Position numbers and translations under genes: made by a program | Origin: KBS-96 sp964247975 | GTDB taxonomy: Bacteria > Acidobacteriota > Terriglobia > Bryobacterales > Bryobacteraceae | Assembly: GCA_964247975.1 (NCBI GenBank) | Contig: CAXTWH010000014.1 | Span: 1 to 64,000 of the forward strand | Length of the DNA stretch: 64,000 nt | Direction: 5' to 3' | Shown: positions 25,990-36,451 of the stretch, in pieces | How positions within the stretch are numbered: position 1 is the first letter of the stretch | Layout: each line of letters starts with the position of its first letter | The notes under the pieces: model-generated | Databases searched by the model: none | The model's input: the letters and a program-made list of their open reading frames with translations, nothing else | What the model was told of the DNA's origin: nothing

Positions 25990-26495
25990 AACCGCGGCAC
26001 CTCGGTCAGTGTTGGATAAGTTGGTTTGCCAGCGAAGTTCCTCGCTCCATCACTAGGAAGTTAAATACTTTGAACACCTACGGCTAAGGTTGTGAATCAA
26101 TAAGGGAGTAATTAGTGCCTGGAAGCAAAACTCTTTGGAAAACAAGAATGAACCAGCACTTTTCTGGATGCGACAGGCAAGCTGAAAGCAGCAAGGCTTA
26201 CATTCTGCTCTAGCAGGAAACATGCCTTGCTATAAAATTAATTTCAAGCAGGACGGTGTGGGTTTGAAGAGAGCAGCTTGGAAATAGAACCCTACAAACT
26301 CCGAATGATGAACGCTGCGATCAAAATTCTACTGAAGGCCGCTAATAATGCATCAAATCCATTGTATTTGTCTCGACTGAAACTAATTTGGTAGAGCCTG
26401 CTTCCTTGTAAAGAACGTTTTCAGTGTAAGAAGTGGCGCAGGCAGATATCTGGCTCTGCGAATTGTTATCTTTTCTGGTACCTAAAACTATAAAT
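25990..26495. other. Intergenic stretch without a supported gene
   Basis: About 500 bases between marC and glgX. I see no open frame with recognisable motifs, no tRNA-like cloverleaf and no strong terminator. The stretch is AT-richer than its neighbours and presumably holds the glgX promoter. Confidence 0.5.
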
Positions 26496-28628
<2,133 letters not shown>

Positions 28629-28748
28629 GCGCTGCTGACTTTGCGAGCGGCAGATTCTGTGTAAGGGTTTGCCGCTTGTGAGGCAGCATTAACATGGATT
28701 TCCAGTCGATCAGAAAACAGAAAACGTTATGCTGATTGTTTCACCAGT

Positions 28749-29756
28749 ATGGCAATTCTTATCACTGGCGGCGCTGGATTCGTGGCTGCCGGTCTTATCC
28801 GGAAACTGCTCGAATCAGAAACTGTGTTTGCGATTGATAATCTATCGCGGGGCCGGTTAAGCAACATCGAAGATTTTTTGGGAAAAGAGAATTTTCGCTT
28901 CACCCAAGCCGATCTTACTGATGAAGCGGCTTACAAAACAACAGTAGCCCAGCTTACCAAGCAAAGCCCAATCACGGAAGTCTGGCATTTGGCAGCCAAC
29001 TCCGATATTCCCGCCGGAGTTCAAAACCCCTCCATCGACTTACGCGATACGTTTATGACAACTTTTCAAACTCTCAAAATCATGGAGGAGTTTGAAATTC
29101 ATCGATTATTTTTCGCGTCCAGCTCCGCCATTTATGGGGACTTGAAAGACGCGCTTTTACATGAAGAGATTGGACCGCTTTTCCCCATTTCGAACTACGG
29201 CGCTATGAAATTAGCTTCTGAGGCTGCCATCAGCGCAGCGTGTGAACGGTTTCTTGAGCAGGCCATCATCTTTCGGTTTCCCAATGTGGTAGGTGCGCCA
29301 GCAACTCATGGCGTGATTCTGGATTTCATGCTGCGCTTGCAACAAACACCGGAATTCCTTCAAGTTATGGGCGATGGAACACAGCGCAAAGCGTACCTAC
29401 ACGTTGTTGATCTGATAGAGGCCATGAGCTGGCTTCGAGAACGCGTCGAAAAAAAGCTGGACGTTTTCAACATCGGACCGGATGACGAAGGAATCAGCGT
29501 GCGCCGCATTGCCGAAGAAGTGGTGGCGGCTGTTTCACCCGGCGCTCAACTGCGCTTTGGAACCGGCAATAAGGGATGGACCGGCGATGTTCCCAGGTTC
29601 CGCTATTCCACGGCGAAGCTGCAAAGCATAGGATGGAAATCCCCGTTTGATTCGCTCACCGCTATTCGCCGCGCTGTTAGAGAAATCGCGGCACAGGTAC
29701 ATGGTTCAGATCTTAAAGTGGGCAAAAGCGCGGCGCAGACTGCATTCAATGCTTAG
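28749..29756 (+). CDS. NAD-dependent epimerase/dehydratase (nucleotide-sugar SDR)
   Basis: A 335-residue extended SDR. The N-terminal ILITGGAGFVAAGLI is the GxxGxxG NAD-binding motif. VWHLAANSDIPAGV, the catalytic Ser in FFASSSAIYGD and the YGAMK active-site Tyr/Lys are all present. The C-terminal half has FRFPNVVGA and AYLHVVDLIEAM, which bind the nucleotide sugar. The substrate is not clear. It faces the heptose genes convergently and may act on an activated heptose, hexose or aminosugar. Confidence 0.85.
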   Translation: MAILITGGAGFVAAGLIRKLLESETVFAIDNLSRGRLSNIEDFLGKENFRFTQADLTDEAAYKTTVAQLTKQSPITEVWHLAANSDIPAGVQNPSIDLRDTFMTTFQTLKIMEEFEIHRLFFASSSAIYGDLKDALLHEEIGPLFPISNYGAMKLASEAAISAACERFLEQAIIFRFPNVVGAPATHGVILDFMLRLQQTPEFLQVMGDGTQRKAYLHVVDLIEAMSWLRERVEKKLDVFNIGPDDEGISVRRIAEEVVAAVSPGAQLRFGTGNKGWTGDVPRFRYSTAKLQSIGWKSPFDSLTAIRRAVREIAAQVHGSDLKVGKSAAQTAFNA

Positions 29757-29769
29757 AAATTGGCTTTAC

Positions 29770-30816
29770 TCAATCCACTTGGGCAGCGCGAACCTGTAGC
29801 GGTATGGGAGCAGCAGAAACTGTTGTGGTTTCCAGAGGATTATAAAAAATAATCTGACTGCCCTGCCGGTCAAAACCAATAGAGGTAGGCCGCAACAAAG
29901 GAAGATTCTGGCAGATCTGTACGTGTTTTTCGGCTTCGGCGTAAAGAAGCAGAAACCCTCCCGCGCCGGCTCCCAGCAGTTTTCCGCCCTTAGCGCCGCT
30001 GCGGCGCGCAATCGCATACCAATCATCAATAGCGGTATTTGAGATGTTGCCGGCAAGAGATTTTTTTAGAATCCAGTTTTCGTTCAGGATATCGCCAAAA
30101 GAATCGAGGTTATTATGCTGGAGCTCATCGTAAAGCTGGTAAGATAACTGCGCCATGCGTTTCAGAACCGCACGCTTGCCTGGCTGAGTTCGCACCATCT
30201 CCCGCTGCTGGTAAAGAACATCGGAAGCGTTTCGCGTCATTCCGGTGTAAAGCAGCAGCAGATTGCGGCGAAGCGCTTGCACGGTCTGTTGGCGGCAGAT
30301 CACCGGCGAAACAACCACGGAATGATCAGGATGAAATTCAATCAGATTCAACCCGCCATAGGCGGCAGCGTACTGGTCCTGTTTTCCAATCGGTTCGCTG
30401 CACACGTCGATTTCCAGATGGCAGCTTTCTTCCGCTAAGCGCGCGCGGCTGGCATGCTGGCCGCGAAAAGCGTAAAGAGCCTGCAGCAAAGCCACCGTAA
30501 AGGAGCTTGACGAGCCGAGACCGGTGCCGCGCGAGGGGATATCCGCTACAGTGGTAATTTCAACGCCGCCCTCAATGCCTGTATGCTGAAGCACTGCTTT
30601 CACCAGGCGATGCTCGATGTTTTTCACAGCGGAAACTTCTTCCGTTTTTGAATAGGCAACGCGAATGCCGTCATCAAACTTCCGGCTTACCGTTACGTAG
30701 ACATAACGATCAATCGACGTGCTTAATACCGCCCCTCCACATTCACGATAGAAGTCCGGCATGTCGCTTCCGCCACCGGTAAAGCTCATGCGTAAAGGTG
30801 TTCGGCTAATAATCAA
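29770..30816 (-). CDS. hddA: D-glycero-alpha-D-manno-heptose 7-phosphate kinase-like GHMP kinase
   Basis: A 348-residue GHMP-superfamily kinase. It shows the N-terminal SRTPLRMSFTGGGSDMPDFY, the phosphate-binding loop PSRGTGLGSSSSFTVAL, and the C-terminal GGKLLGAGAGGFLLLY. These match HddA, which phosphorylates heptose-7-phosphate at O1 on the route to GDP-D-glycero-alpha-D-manno-heptose. Its ATG overlaps the stop of the upstream fusion gene by four bases (30813-30816), so the enzymes are translationally coupled and act in consecutive steps. The isomerase GmhA, which makes heptose-7-phosphate, is not nearby. Confidence 0.88.
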   Translation of the reverse strand: MIISRTPLRMSFTGGGSDMPDFYRECGGAVLSTSIDRYVYVTVSRKFDDGIRVAYSKTEEVSAVKNIEHRLVKAVLQHTGIEGGVEITTVADIPSRGTGLGSSSSFTVALLQALYAFRGQHASRARLAEESCHLEIDVCSEPIGKQDQYAAAYGGLNLIEFHPDHSVVVSPVICRQQTVQALRRNLLLLYTGMTRNASDVLYQQREMVRTQPGKRAVLKRMAQLSYQLYDELQHNNLDSFGDILNENWILKKSLAGNISNTAIDDWYAIARRSGAKGGKLLGAGAGGFLLLYAEAEKHVQICQNLPLLRPTSIGFDRQGSQIIFYNPLETTTVSAAPIPLQVRAAQVD

Positions 30817-32669
30817 ACAATCAGCTCCGGCAGTGATTCGTCCAGCGCAACCGCTATTTTAAGGTCAACCACATGCGCAGCGGCACGCTTTGAAACAAAC
30901 TCTTTTTCCAGCTTACCGAAATATGAATTCTCAATGTAGATAGTTTTTTCCTTTAGTTTGAATCGGTGAGCAAGCTCGATAGCTGCCGTTCCATGCCATA
31001 GAATAATGGATTCAGCAGGAAATTCCTGTTTTAAAAGCAAGGGACTACGTTTCCCATGTTTGACTGAGAAGTACGGTAGCTGTATCTGTACAGAATGAAA
31101 ATATCGCGCAGCTACGGTTTGTACCGCGTTTTCAATTTCGCTCATGTCGACACTGGCCACCCAAGCTGAGTTCGCCGCAGGTTTTTGAAGTTGCCAGCGG
31201 GAAAACGGCAGGCTGAAGCATGTTTTTCCTTCCTGTTGAAGTTGACGGCGCAAAACAACAGTAAACGCTTCAATCTCTGCCATGGACTCCCCGCCGATAA
31301 ACCAATCAGATTCCTGATTCAACACTGGTAACAGCGGATTACATAATTCTTCAATTAGGGGAGCCGTCTTCAAAATAAAATTCACTGCTGCGGCAAAGTT
31401 GCGGACAGTGATGTCAGCACAGAACGGGTACTTGTCATCTAAACCGGCTTCGCCTGTTTGAACAAGAATGGAAGAAATACCTGCTTGCACCGCTGCGCCC
31501 ACGTCGGCTGTGCTATCGCCGATAAACCAGCTTTGCGTTAAGTCAAGATTCAGATCCTGCTGAGCTCGTTTAATGAGGCCGGTGGCGGGTTTACGACAAT
31601 CGCAATCAACTTTCAGGGATGCAATCTCGCCTGCAAAGCCGCGATCCGGGTGATGCAGGCAGATGTAGGAGCGATCCAGGTAGGCATGAGCGCGGGCCAG
31701 CTCGGTATCCAGCTTCGCGCTGATCCGCTTCAGCTCCTGAAATGTCGTTTCGCCACGCGCCACTACCGGCTGATTTGTGATCAGCACGGCGCGCCATTCG
31801 GATTCATTCAATCGTTTGACAGCATTACCGGCAAAATTGAACAGTTCAAAATCTTCCGCCTGTTTGATGAACCCCCTCGAATGATTTAGCGTGCCGTCAC
31901 GATCAATGAACACAGCGCGTTGAGTTGCTTCCAATGTTGCCTGCTCAATCAACCCTGAAGCAAGATGCCTCGATACACTGTCCAGCCGGTCCGGCGTGCC
32001 TATATCTTTGATGTATTCAAAAGATTGATATCCGCGCAGCAGAGCGCCTCCCTGCAGCATTTCCGGAAACAAATCTTTTGCAAAATCAATCTGGCCCGCC
32101 TGCTTATGCCAAGGCTTCAAAGCTTCTCGTTCGACGATATATAGTGCGGCGTTGCTCAGATTAGCTAAGTATTCTTTCTCGGGATGCGGATAAGAATGAA
32201 AGGCGGTTATTTGATCCTGATCGTCAATTTCCACCAGATCGGAATCCTGCGGGTGATCGTTCGGATGCAAAAACAGCGAAGCTGAGGCATCAGAATTCTG
32301 TAAATGCCAATTCCAGAACCGGGATAACTCCACGTTCAGCATGGTATCGCCGTACAGCACCAGAAATGTTCGGTCCAGATAAGGCAAAGCCTGCAAAACT
32401 GCTCCTGCCGTTCCGCGGGGAACATTGCCATCGTCCAGAATGGTGATTTCCGGGTTTCGATCGGCTCGCTGTCGGCAGTATTCTTGAATCATCTGAGCGC
32501 CATAGCTGACCAGGATCAGCGCACAATTAAAACCATGCCTGCTCAGTAATCTCAGTTGCCGTTCCAGCAGCGGAATACCGCCTATATCTATCAAAGGCTT
32601 GGGCTTCCCGCCTAAACGGGCTTGCAAACGAGTGCCCTTGCCGCCTGCGAGAATCACAGCCTGCTTCAC
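30813..32669 (-). CDS. Fusion: heptose-1-P nucleotidyltransferase + GmhB-like HAD phosphatase + degenerate kinase-like domain
   Basis: A 618-residue three-part protein. Residues 1-235 form a nucleotidyltransferase with AVILAGGKGTRLQARLGGKP, LVLYGDTMLNVEL and FEYIKDIGTPDRL, as in HddC. Residues about 250-415 form a GmhB-type HAD-IIIA phosphatase with FIDRDGTLN (Asp256 and Asp258), VLITNQPVVARGE, a Cys-rich CDCRKPATGLI and WFIGDSTADVGAA. Residues about 435-618 resemble a uridine-kinase-like fold, but the P-loop region is WFIGGESMAEIEAF (near 456-469) without GxxGxGKS, and SLPFSRWQLQKP lacks the usual acidic residue. The first two parts would dephosphorylate heptose-1,7-bisphosphate and activate heptose-1-phosphate, the steps that follow HddA. 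Confidence 0.88.
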   Translation of the reverse strand: MKQAVILAGGKGTRLQARLGGKPKPLIDIGGIPLLERQLRLLSRHGFNCALILVSYGAQMIQEYCRQRADRNPEITILDDGNVPRGTAGAVLQALPYLDRTFLVLYGDTMLNVELSRFWNWHLQNSDASASLFLHPNDHPQDSDLVEIDDQDQITAFHSYPHPEKEYLANLSNAALYIVEREALKPWHKQAGQIDFAKDLFPEMLQGGALLRGYQSFEYIKDIGTPDRLDSVSRHLASGLIEQATLEATQRAVFIDRDGTLNHSRGFIKQAEDFELFNFAGNAVKRLNESEWRAVLITNQPVVARGETTFQELKRISAKLDTELARAHAYLDRSYICLHHPDRGFAGEIASLKVDCDCRKPATGLIKRAQQDLNLDLTQSWFIGDSTADVGAAVQAGISSILVQTGEAGLDDKYPFCADITVRNFAAAVNFILKTAPLIEELCNPLLPVLNQESDWFIGGESMAEIEAFTVVLRRQLQQEGKTCFSLPFSRWQLQKPAANSAWVASVDMSEIENAVQTVAARYFHSVQIQLPYFSVKHGKRSPLLLKQEFPAESIILWHGTAAIELAHRFKLKEKTIYIENSYFGKLEKEFVSKRAAAHVVDLKIAVALDESLPELIV

Positions 32670-32820
32670 AAATCAATCCTCATTCAGAATCCCGGCATAG
32701 CCTGATGAGCTTGAGGCGTTTGCGATACTGTTCCTTATCCGAGGAGAGCCGAATTGGTGACCGCGTATCGATACCCCGAAGCGGCATAAACATGTTTTTT
32801 GTGAACACTTGTAGATTGAT

Positions 32821-32858
32821 TTGACAGGTTCCTATTAAATAGTATTCTTACAGAATAC
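32821..32858 (+). promoter_or_regulatory. Sigma70-like promoter with palindrome over the -10 element
   Basis: This lies in the 392-base gene-free stretch 32670-33061. A consensus TTGACA at 32821-32826 is followed after 16 bases by TATTCT (32843-32848). The perfect palindrome GTATTCT-TAC-AGAATAC (32842-32858) overlaps the -10, so a repressor could block RNA polymerase there. The promoter would drive the large methyltransferase/glycosyltransferase gene with a 5' leader of about 200 bases. I see nothing else in the surrounding intergenic DNA. Prediction only. Confidence 0.45.
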
Positions 32859-33061
32859 CCTTTAAGAACAGTCCATTCACGCCTGATGAGCAAAGCTTAG
32901 TGTACAATTCGACCTGATTTTTCAGTGGCCTTCCAGGTTTTACTCCGCATAATTACTGGTGATCAGTTTTGTATTTACGGTTTAAGCCGCTCCCAAGTAG
33001 CCAAAGCATAATATCTTTTTAAGTAAGGTGTAAGGAAATCATCTTTATTCGTTCGTGAACT

Positions 33062-36000
33062 ATGCACGCTGATATCGACAATAGGGTAGAAAACTCGCAG
33101 CAAAACGTCATTGCCGGATTGAAAGTGAACATCGGCTGTGGCGGAGCCTGGCAAGTGGAAGGGTGGATTGGAATAGACCAGAAAACCACTGCCGGCATCT
33201 GGCAGAAATCCGACCGTCCCCAGTTCATTGATCTCAATGTCAAAGATGGACTGCCCTTTCCCGCAAATAGTTTGGATGTTGTTTTCTCTTCGCACACCCT
33301 TGAACATTTCACTTACGAGGAAGGCACAGCCCTATTATTTGAGATTTACCGGGTTCTTAAAATTGGAGCCCCGCTTTGTCTGGTGGTTCCAGACATGGAT
33401 CTGTATATCTCTAATTACATCAACAGGAACAAAGAGTTTCTTACAACACCGGAAATTATCGGAGGAACTCCCCGGGACAATCTTGCTGATAATTTCCTGA
33501 TGAATTTCTATTCCGACCCTGGCTTCAACAACACCTGCCACAAGTACGGCTATAATTTTGAGAATTTATCGAGTCGACTGAAACTGGTTGGATTTGAAAA
33601 CATACAGAAAGTCGATTTTCATGATTTTACCTATTGGCCGGAGTTGAAGGAGAGTGCATTTCGCAGTCCGATTCCCCATATTGAGCGTTTTTCTTTGTGC
33701 GTGCAATGCAAAAAAAACGGTTTCGATCCAAATTATCAGACGCGAGCTGAGTACCTGGAAGCAAAACGGTACTCGCGTTTTCGCGAGAAGAAAAGCGATT
33801 TAGCGCAGCAACTCAACTCCGCTCTGCTATTGAATGCTCATTTAACCGCGCAGCATTCGCAGCTTACCAGCGAACACGAGAAGCTGCAAAATGCGCTGAA
33901 TGATCTTTCCAGAAAGTTTCAATCGGTTCAAAGCAGGCTGATACAGGAAGAAGACCAAAAAGCTCAACTGGCGCGGGAACGGGAGCAAGCCTGGCAGGAA
34001 GTCGACAAAGCTAAGGCTGAACTCGCTCCCTTGATTGAAAGCAAGAAACAATCGCTTGCTGAATTGGAAGTCTTAAAAACCGCGAACGACAAATTGCTGG
34101 CGACCATTGAGCAGCAGGCTGCAAAAGACAAAAAGCAGAAACTCAAACTCGAACGTCTGCAAGATAAAACGCGCGATTTACGGGCAGAACTGGATCGTCA
34201 AGCTGAACTTCACTCCCAACGCGTTAAAGAACTGAAACTCACCTCAAGCGAAGCTAAATTAGCGTTGCAAGCCTCCCTGTCGCAAGCTAAATCCTCGCTG
34301 TTGCTGCAGAGTCGTTTAGCGGACCGTAACGCAACATCGCTTCGGTGGTTAGCTCCTCATTTGATTCGGAGTGTTACTCGCTGGCCGTCAATCACGAAAC
34401 AGAACGCTAAAGCCTATTCTTTGATCAAGGCTTCCGGTTTATTTGATGCTGACTGGTATCTGCGGCAGTACCCGGATGTGGCGCAAGCGGGCGTTGACCC
34501 CTTGAAGCACTACATTCGCCGCGGAGGTTATGAAAGGCGCAATCCTAATCCCGAGTTCGATAGCGAATGGTATTTAACCCGGTATCCTGATGTGGCCCAG
34601 GCCGGACTGAATCCGCTGGTCCATTACCTTGAGTTTGGCGCAGCCGAAAACCGCCTTCCCCTGCCCGGCACCGTTCAAAACTCAACAATCACCGTAGATG
34701 TAACTGCCCCTCCAAAAACGGCGCAGCCGGGTAAACAGCAGCCTGGCATTATTGTTGCTGATAAAGGAATGCAAACTGTTGTGGAGCTTTCGCAAAGCGC
34801 CGGAGGCCGCCCGGCCACAGTATCGCAGAACTTGTACTCACCGTTAATTTCGATTCTGATTCCTACCTACAACACCCCCAGCCGCTTTTTGCGGGAGGTT
34901 GTTCAATCGATAATGCAGCAGGACTATTCAGCTTGGGAGTTGTGCATTGTTGATGACGGGTCCACGGACCAGGACTGCTTGAAAATCTTGCGCGAGTTAA
35001 GCAGTTCAGACAGTCGCATTCGAGTCGCCTTCTCGGAAGCAAACGAGGGCATTGCAGTTGCTTCCCAAAAAGCACTGGAAATGGCAACCGGCGAATTTGT
35101 TGCGTTTGTGGACCATGACGACATTCTGGCGGCCAACGCTTTAAGCGAAGTGGTTCAACTGCTTCGGGAAGATATCAACGCGGACATGATCTACACCGAC
35201 CATGCCATGATGGCCGATAACGGAACTCTGCTTTCGGCGGCGTTGAAGCCGGATTGGTCTCCCGAGTTCTTTCTTTGCACCAACTACATTGTTCATTTTA
35301 AAGTCCTGCGCCGCTCCCTGGTGCTTGAGGTAGGAGGATTTAAAGATACAATCGCCGTCGCTCAGGACATTGGGCTTACTTGTAAAGTTGCGGAAACAAA
35401 CGCTAGAATCCGTCATCTGCCGAAGGTTCTTTATTATTGGCGGCTTCACCAGGGTTCAGTAAGCGTTGGGACTTCCGCCAAGCCTGAAATTGAAAAAGCG
35501 GCGATGCAAACCTACAACGGTTTTCTGAAGCGGCAACAGGTGGATGCGTCCGTCGTGTGGCCTGATTATTTTAAGACCAGGAGAATCGGAGCATATAAAC
35601 TGGATTTTTCTCGGCAAGTTATGCCGCGAACAGCCATCATTGTTCCCATTGAAAACGAAGTTGTCGGTTTTTCCGCGCTTTGTGCCGACCTTGCTGAGTC
35701 AGGTTTTGACACTGCTCGTGATCTTCACGTCATTTCTTTGGCGAAGGAAATAGAATTTCCGGCAGATTTGGCCTGCCAGGCATATCGCGCGGATACACAA
35801 CAGGCTTTTAACAAGGTGGTTTCGCAAATCGACTGCGAGGTTCTCGTCTTCCTCTCGCCCGGTGCTGTTCTAATTTCAAAAGACTGGCTACAAGAGCTGG
35901 TCGGCTACCTGTCTGTTTCCAGCCGGATTGGCGCGGTGGGAGGAAAGGTGCTGAACCAGGAACTACGAGTTACGGAAGGTGGGGCGCTACTGATGAATTG

Positions 36001-36373
36001 GCTGATGCCAATCTGCCAAGGTGAGATCGATGGCAGCGATGGGCATTGGCATAAAGGCCGGATTGCATCCAATGTTGAAGTTGTTTCATCGCGTTTGCTG
36101 GCTACACGGAAAAGCGTTTACCAGGAAACTGGCGGGCTGGAGATTTTCGATTACCTGAATATGGCCGGGGCGCCTTATTGTTTAAGACTGCGCGATTTAA
36201 AATATAGAATTGTTTACAATCCCTGGTCGAAAATCGTGGACACAACACCCGAACAGATGCCGGTCAACTTCAACAACAAGCTCAAAACCAGTTTCGGAGA
36301 AGTATCCAAGCTGGAACGCTATTATCATCCTTTTTTCAGCAAGGAAGCTGCTTACTCTCTCGATGGTAATTAG
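33062..36373 (+). CDS. Giant fusion: methyltransferase - coiled coil - WYLxxYPDV repeats - GT2 - second degenerate GT-A
   Basis: A 1103-residue cytoplasmic-looking protein. About 18-165 is a SAM methyltransferase (VNIGCGGAWQVEGWIGID, FSSHTLEHFTYEEG, LCLVVPDMDLY). About 230-423 is a long Lys/Glu/Gln-rich coiled coil. About 464-533 holds two repeats of the form WYLxxYPDVAQAGxxPLxHY. About 590-830 is a GT2 domain with ISILIPTYNTP, IVDDGSTDQD and the metal site VDHDD. About 856-1060 looks like a second GT-A domain with IGAVGGKVL, but where a DxD-like motif is expected it reads FLSPGAVL. Similar methyltransferase/GT2 chains assemble and cap O-antigens, with the coiled coil acting as a ruler (known for WbdD-type proteins). 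That role here is inference. Confidence 0.88.
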   Translation: MHADIDNRVENSQQNVIAGLKVNIGCGGAWQVEGWIGIDQKTTAGIWQKSDRPQFIDLNVKDGLPFPANSLDVVFSSHTLEHFTYEEGTALLFEIYRVLKIGAPLCLVVPDMDLYISNYINRNKEFLTTPEIIGGTPRDNLADNFLMNFYSDPGFNNTCHKYGYNFENLSSRLKLVGFENIQKVDFHDFTYWPELKESAFRSPIPHIERFSLCVQCKKNGFDPNYQTRAEYLEAKRYSRFREKKSDLAQQLNSALLLNAHLTAQHSQLTSEHEKLQNALNDLSRKFQSVQSRLIQEEDQKAQLAREREQAWQEVDKAKAELAPLIESKKQSLAELEVLKTANDKLLATIEQQAAKDKKQKLKLERLQDKTRDLRAELDRQAELHSQRVKELKLTSSEAKLALQASLSQAKSSLLLQSRLADRNATSLRWLAPHLIRSVTRWPSITKQNAKAYSLIKASGLFDADWYLRQYPDVAQAGVDPLKHYIRRGGYERRNPNPEFDSEWYLTRYPDVAQAGLNPLVHYLEFGAAENRLPLPGTVQNSTITVDVTAPPKTAQPGKQQPGIIVADKGMQTVVELSQSAGGRPATVSQNLYSPLISILIPTYNTPSRFLREVVQSIMQQDYSAWELCIVDDGSTDQDCLKILRELSSSDSRIRVAFSEANEGIAVASQKALEMATGEFVAFVDHDDILAANALSEVVQLLREDINADMIYTDHAMMADNGTLLSAALKPDWSPEFFLCTNYIVHFKVLRRSLVLEVGGFKDTIAVAQDIGLTCKVAETNARIRHLPKVLYYWRLHQGSVSVGTSAKPEIEKAAMQTYNGFLKRQQVDASVVWPDYFKTRRIGAYKLDFSRQVMPRTAIIVPIENEVVGFSALCADLAESGFDTARDLHVISLAKEIEFPADLACQAYRADTQQAFNKVVSQIDCEVLVFLSPGAVLISKDWLQELVGYLSVSSRIGAVGGKVLNQELRVTEGGALLMNWLMPICQGEIDGSDGHWHKGRIASNVEVVSSRLLATRKSVYQETGGLEIFDYLNMAGAPYCLRLRDLKYRIVYNPWSKIVDTTPEQMPVNFNNKLKTSFGEVSKLERYYHPFFSKEAAYSLDGN

Positions 36374-36451
36374 TTCTTCGCTGTTTGGGAGTATACGTAT
36401 GTTCCGCTTCCAAAGGGAGCATAACGCAGTCGCGCCCAGTTTGATGAATGC

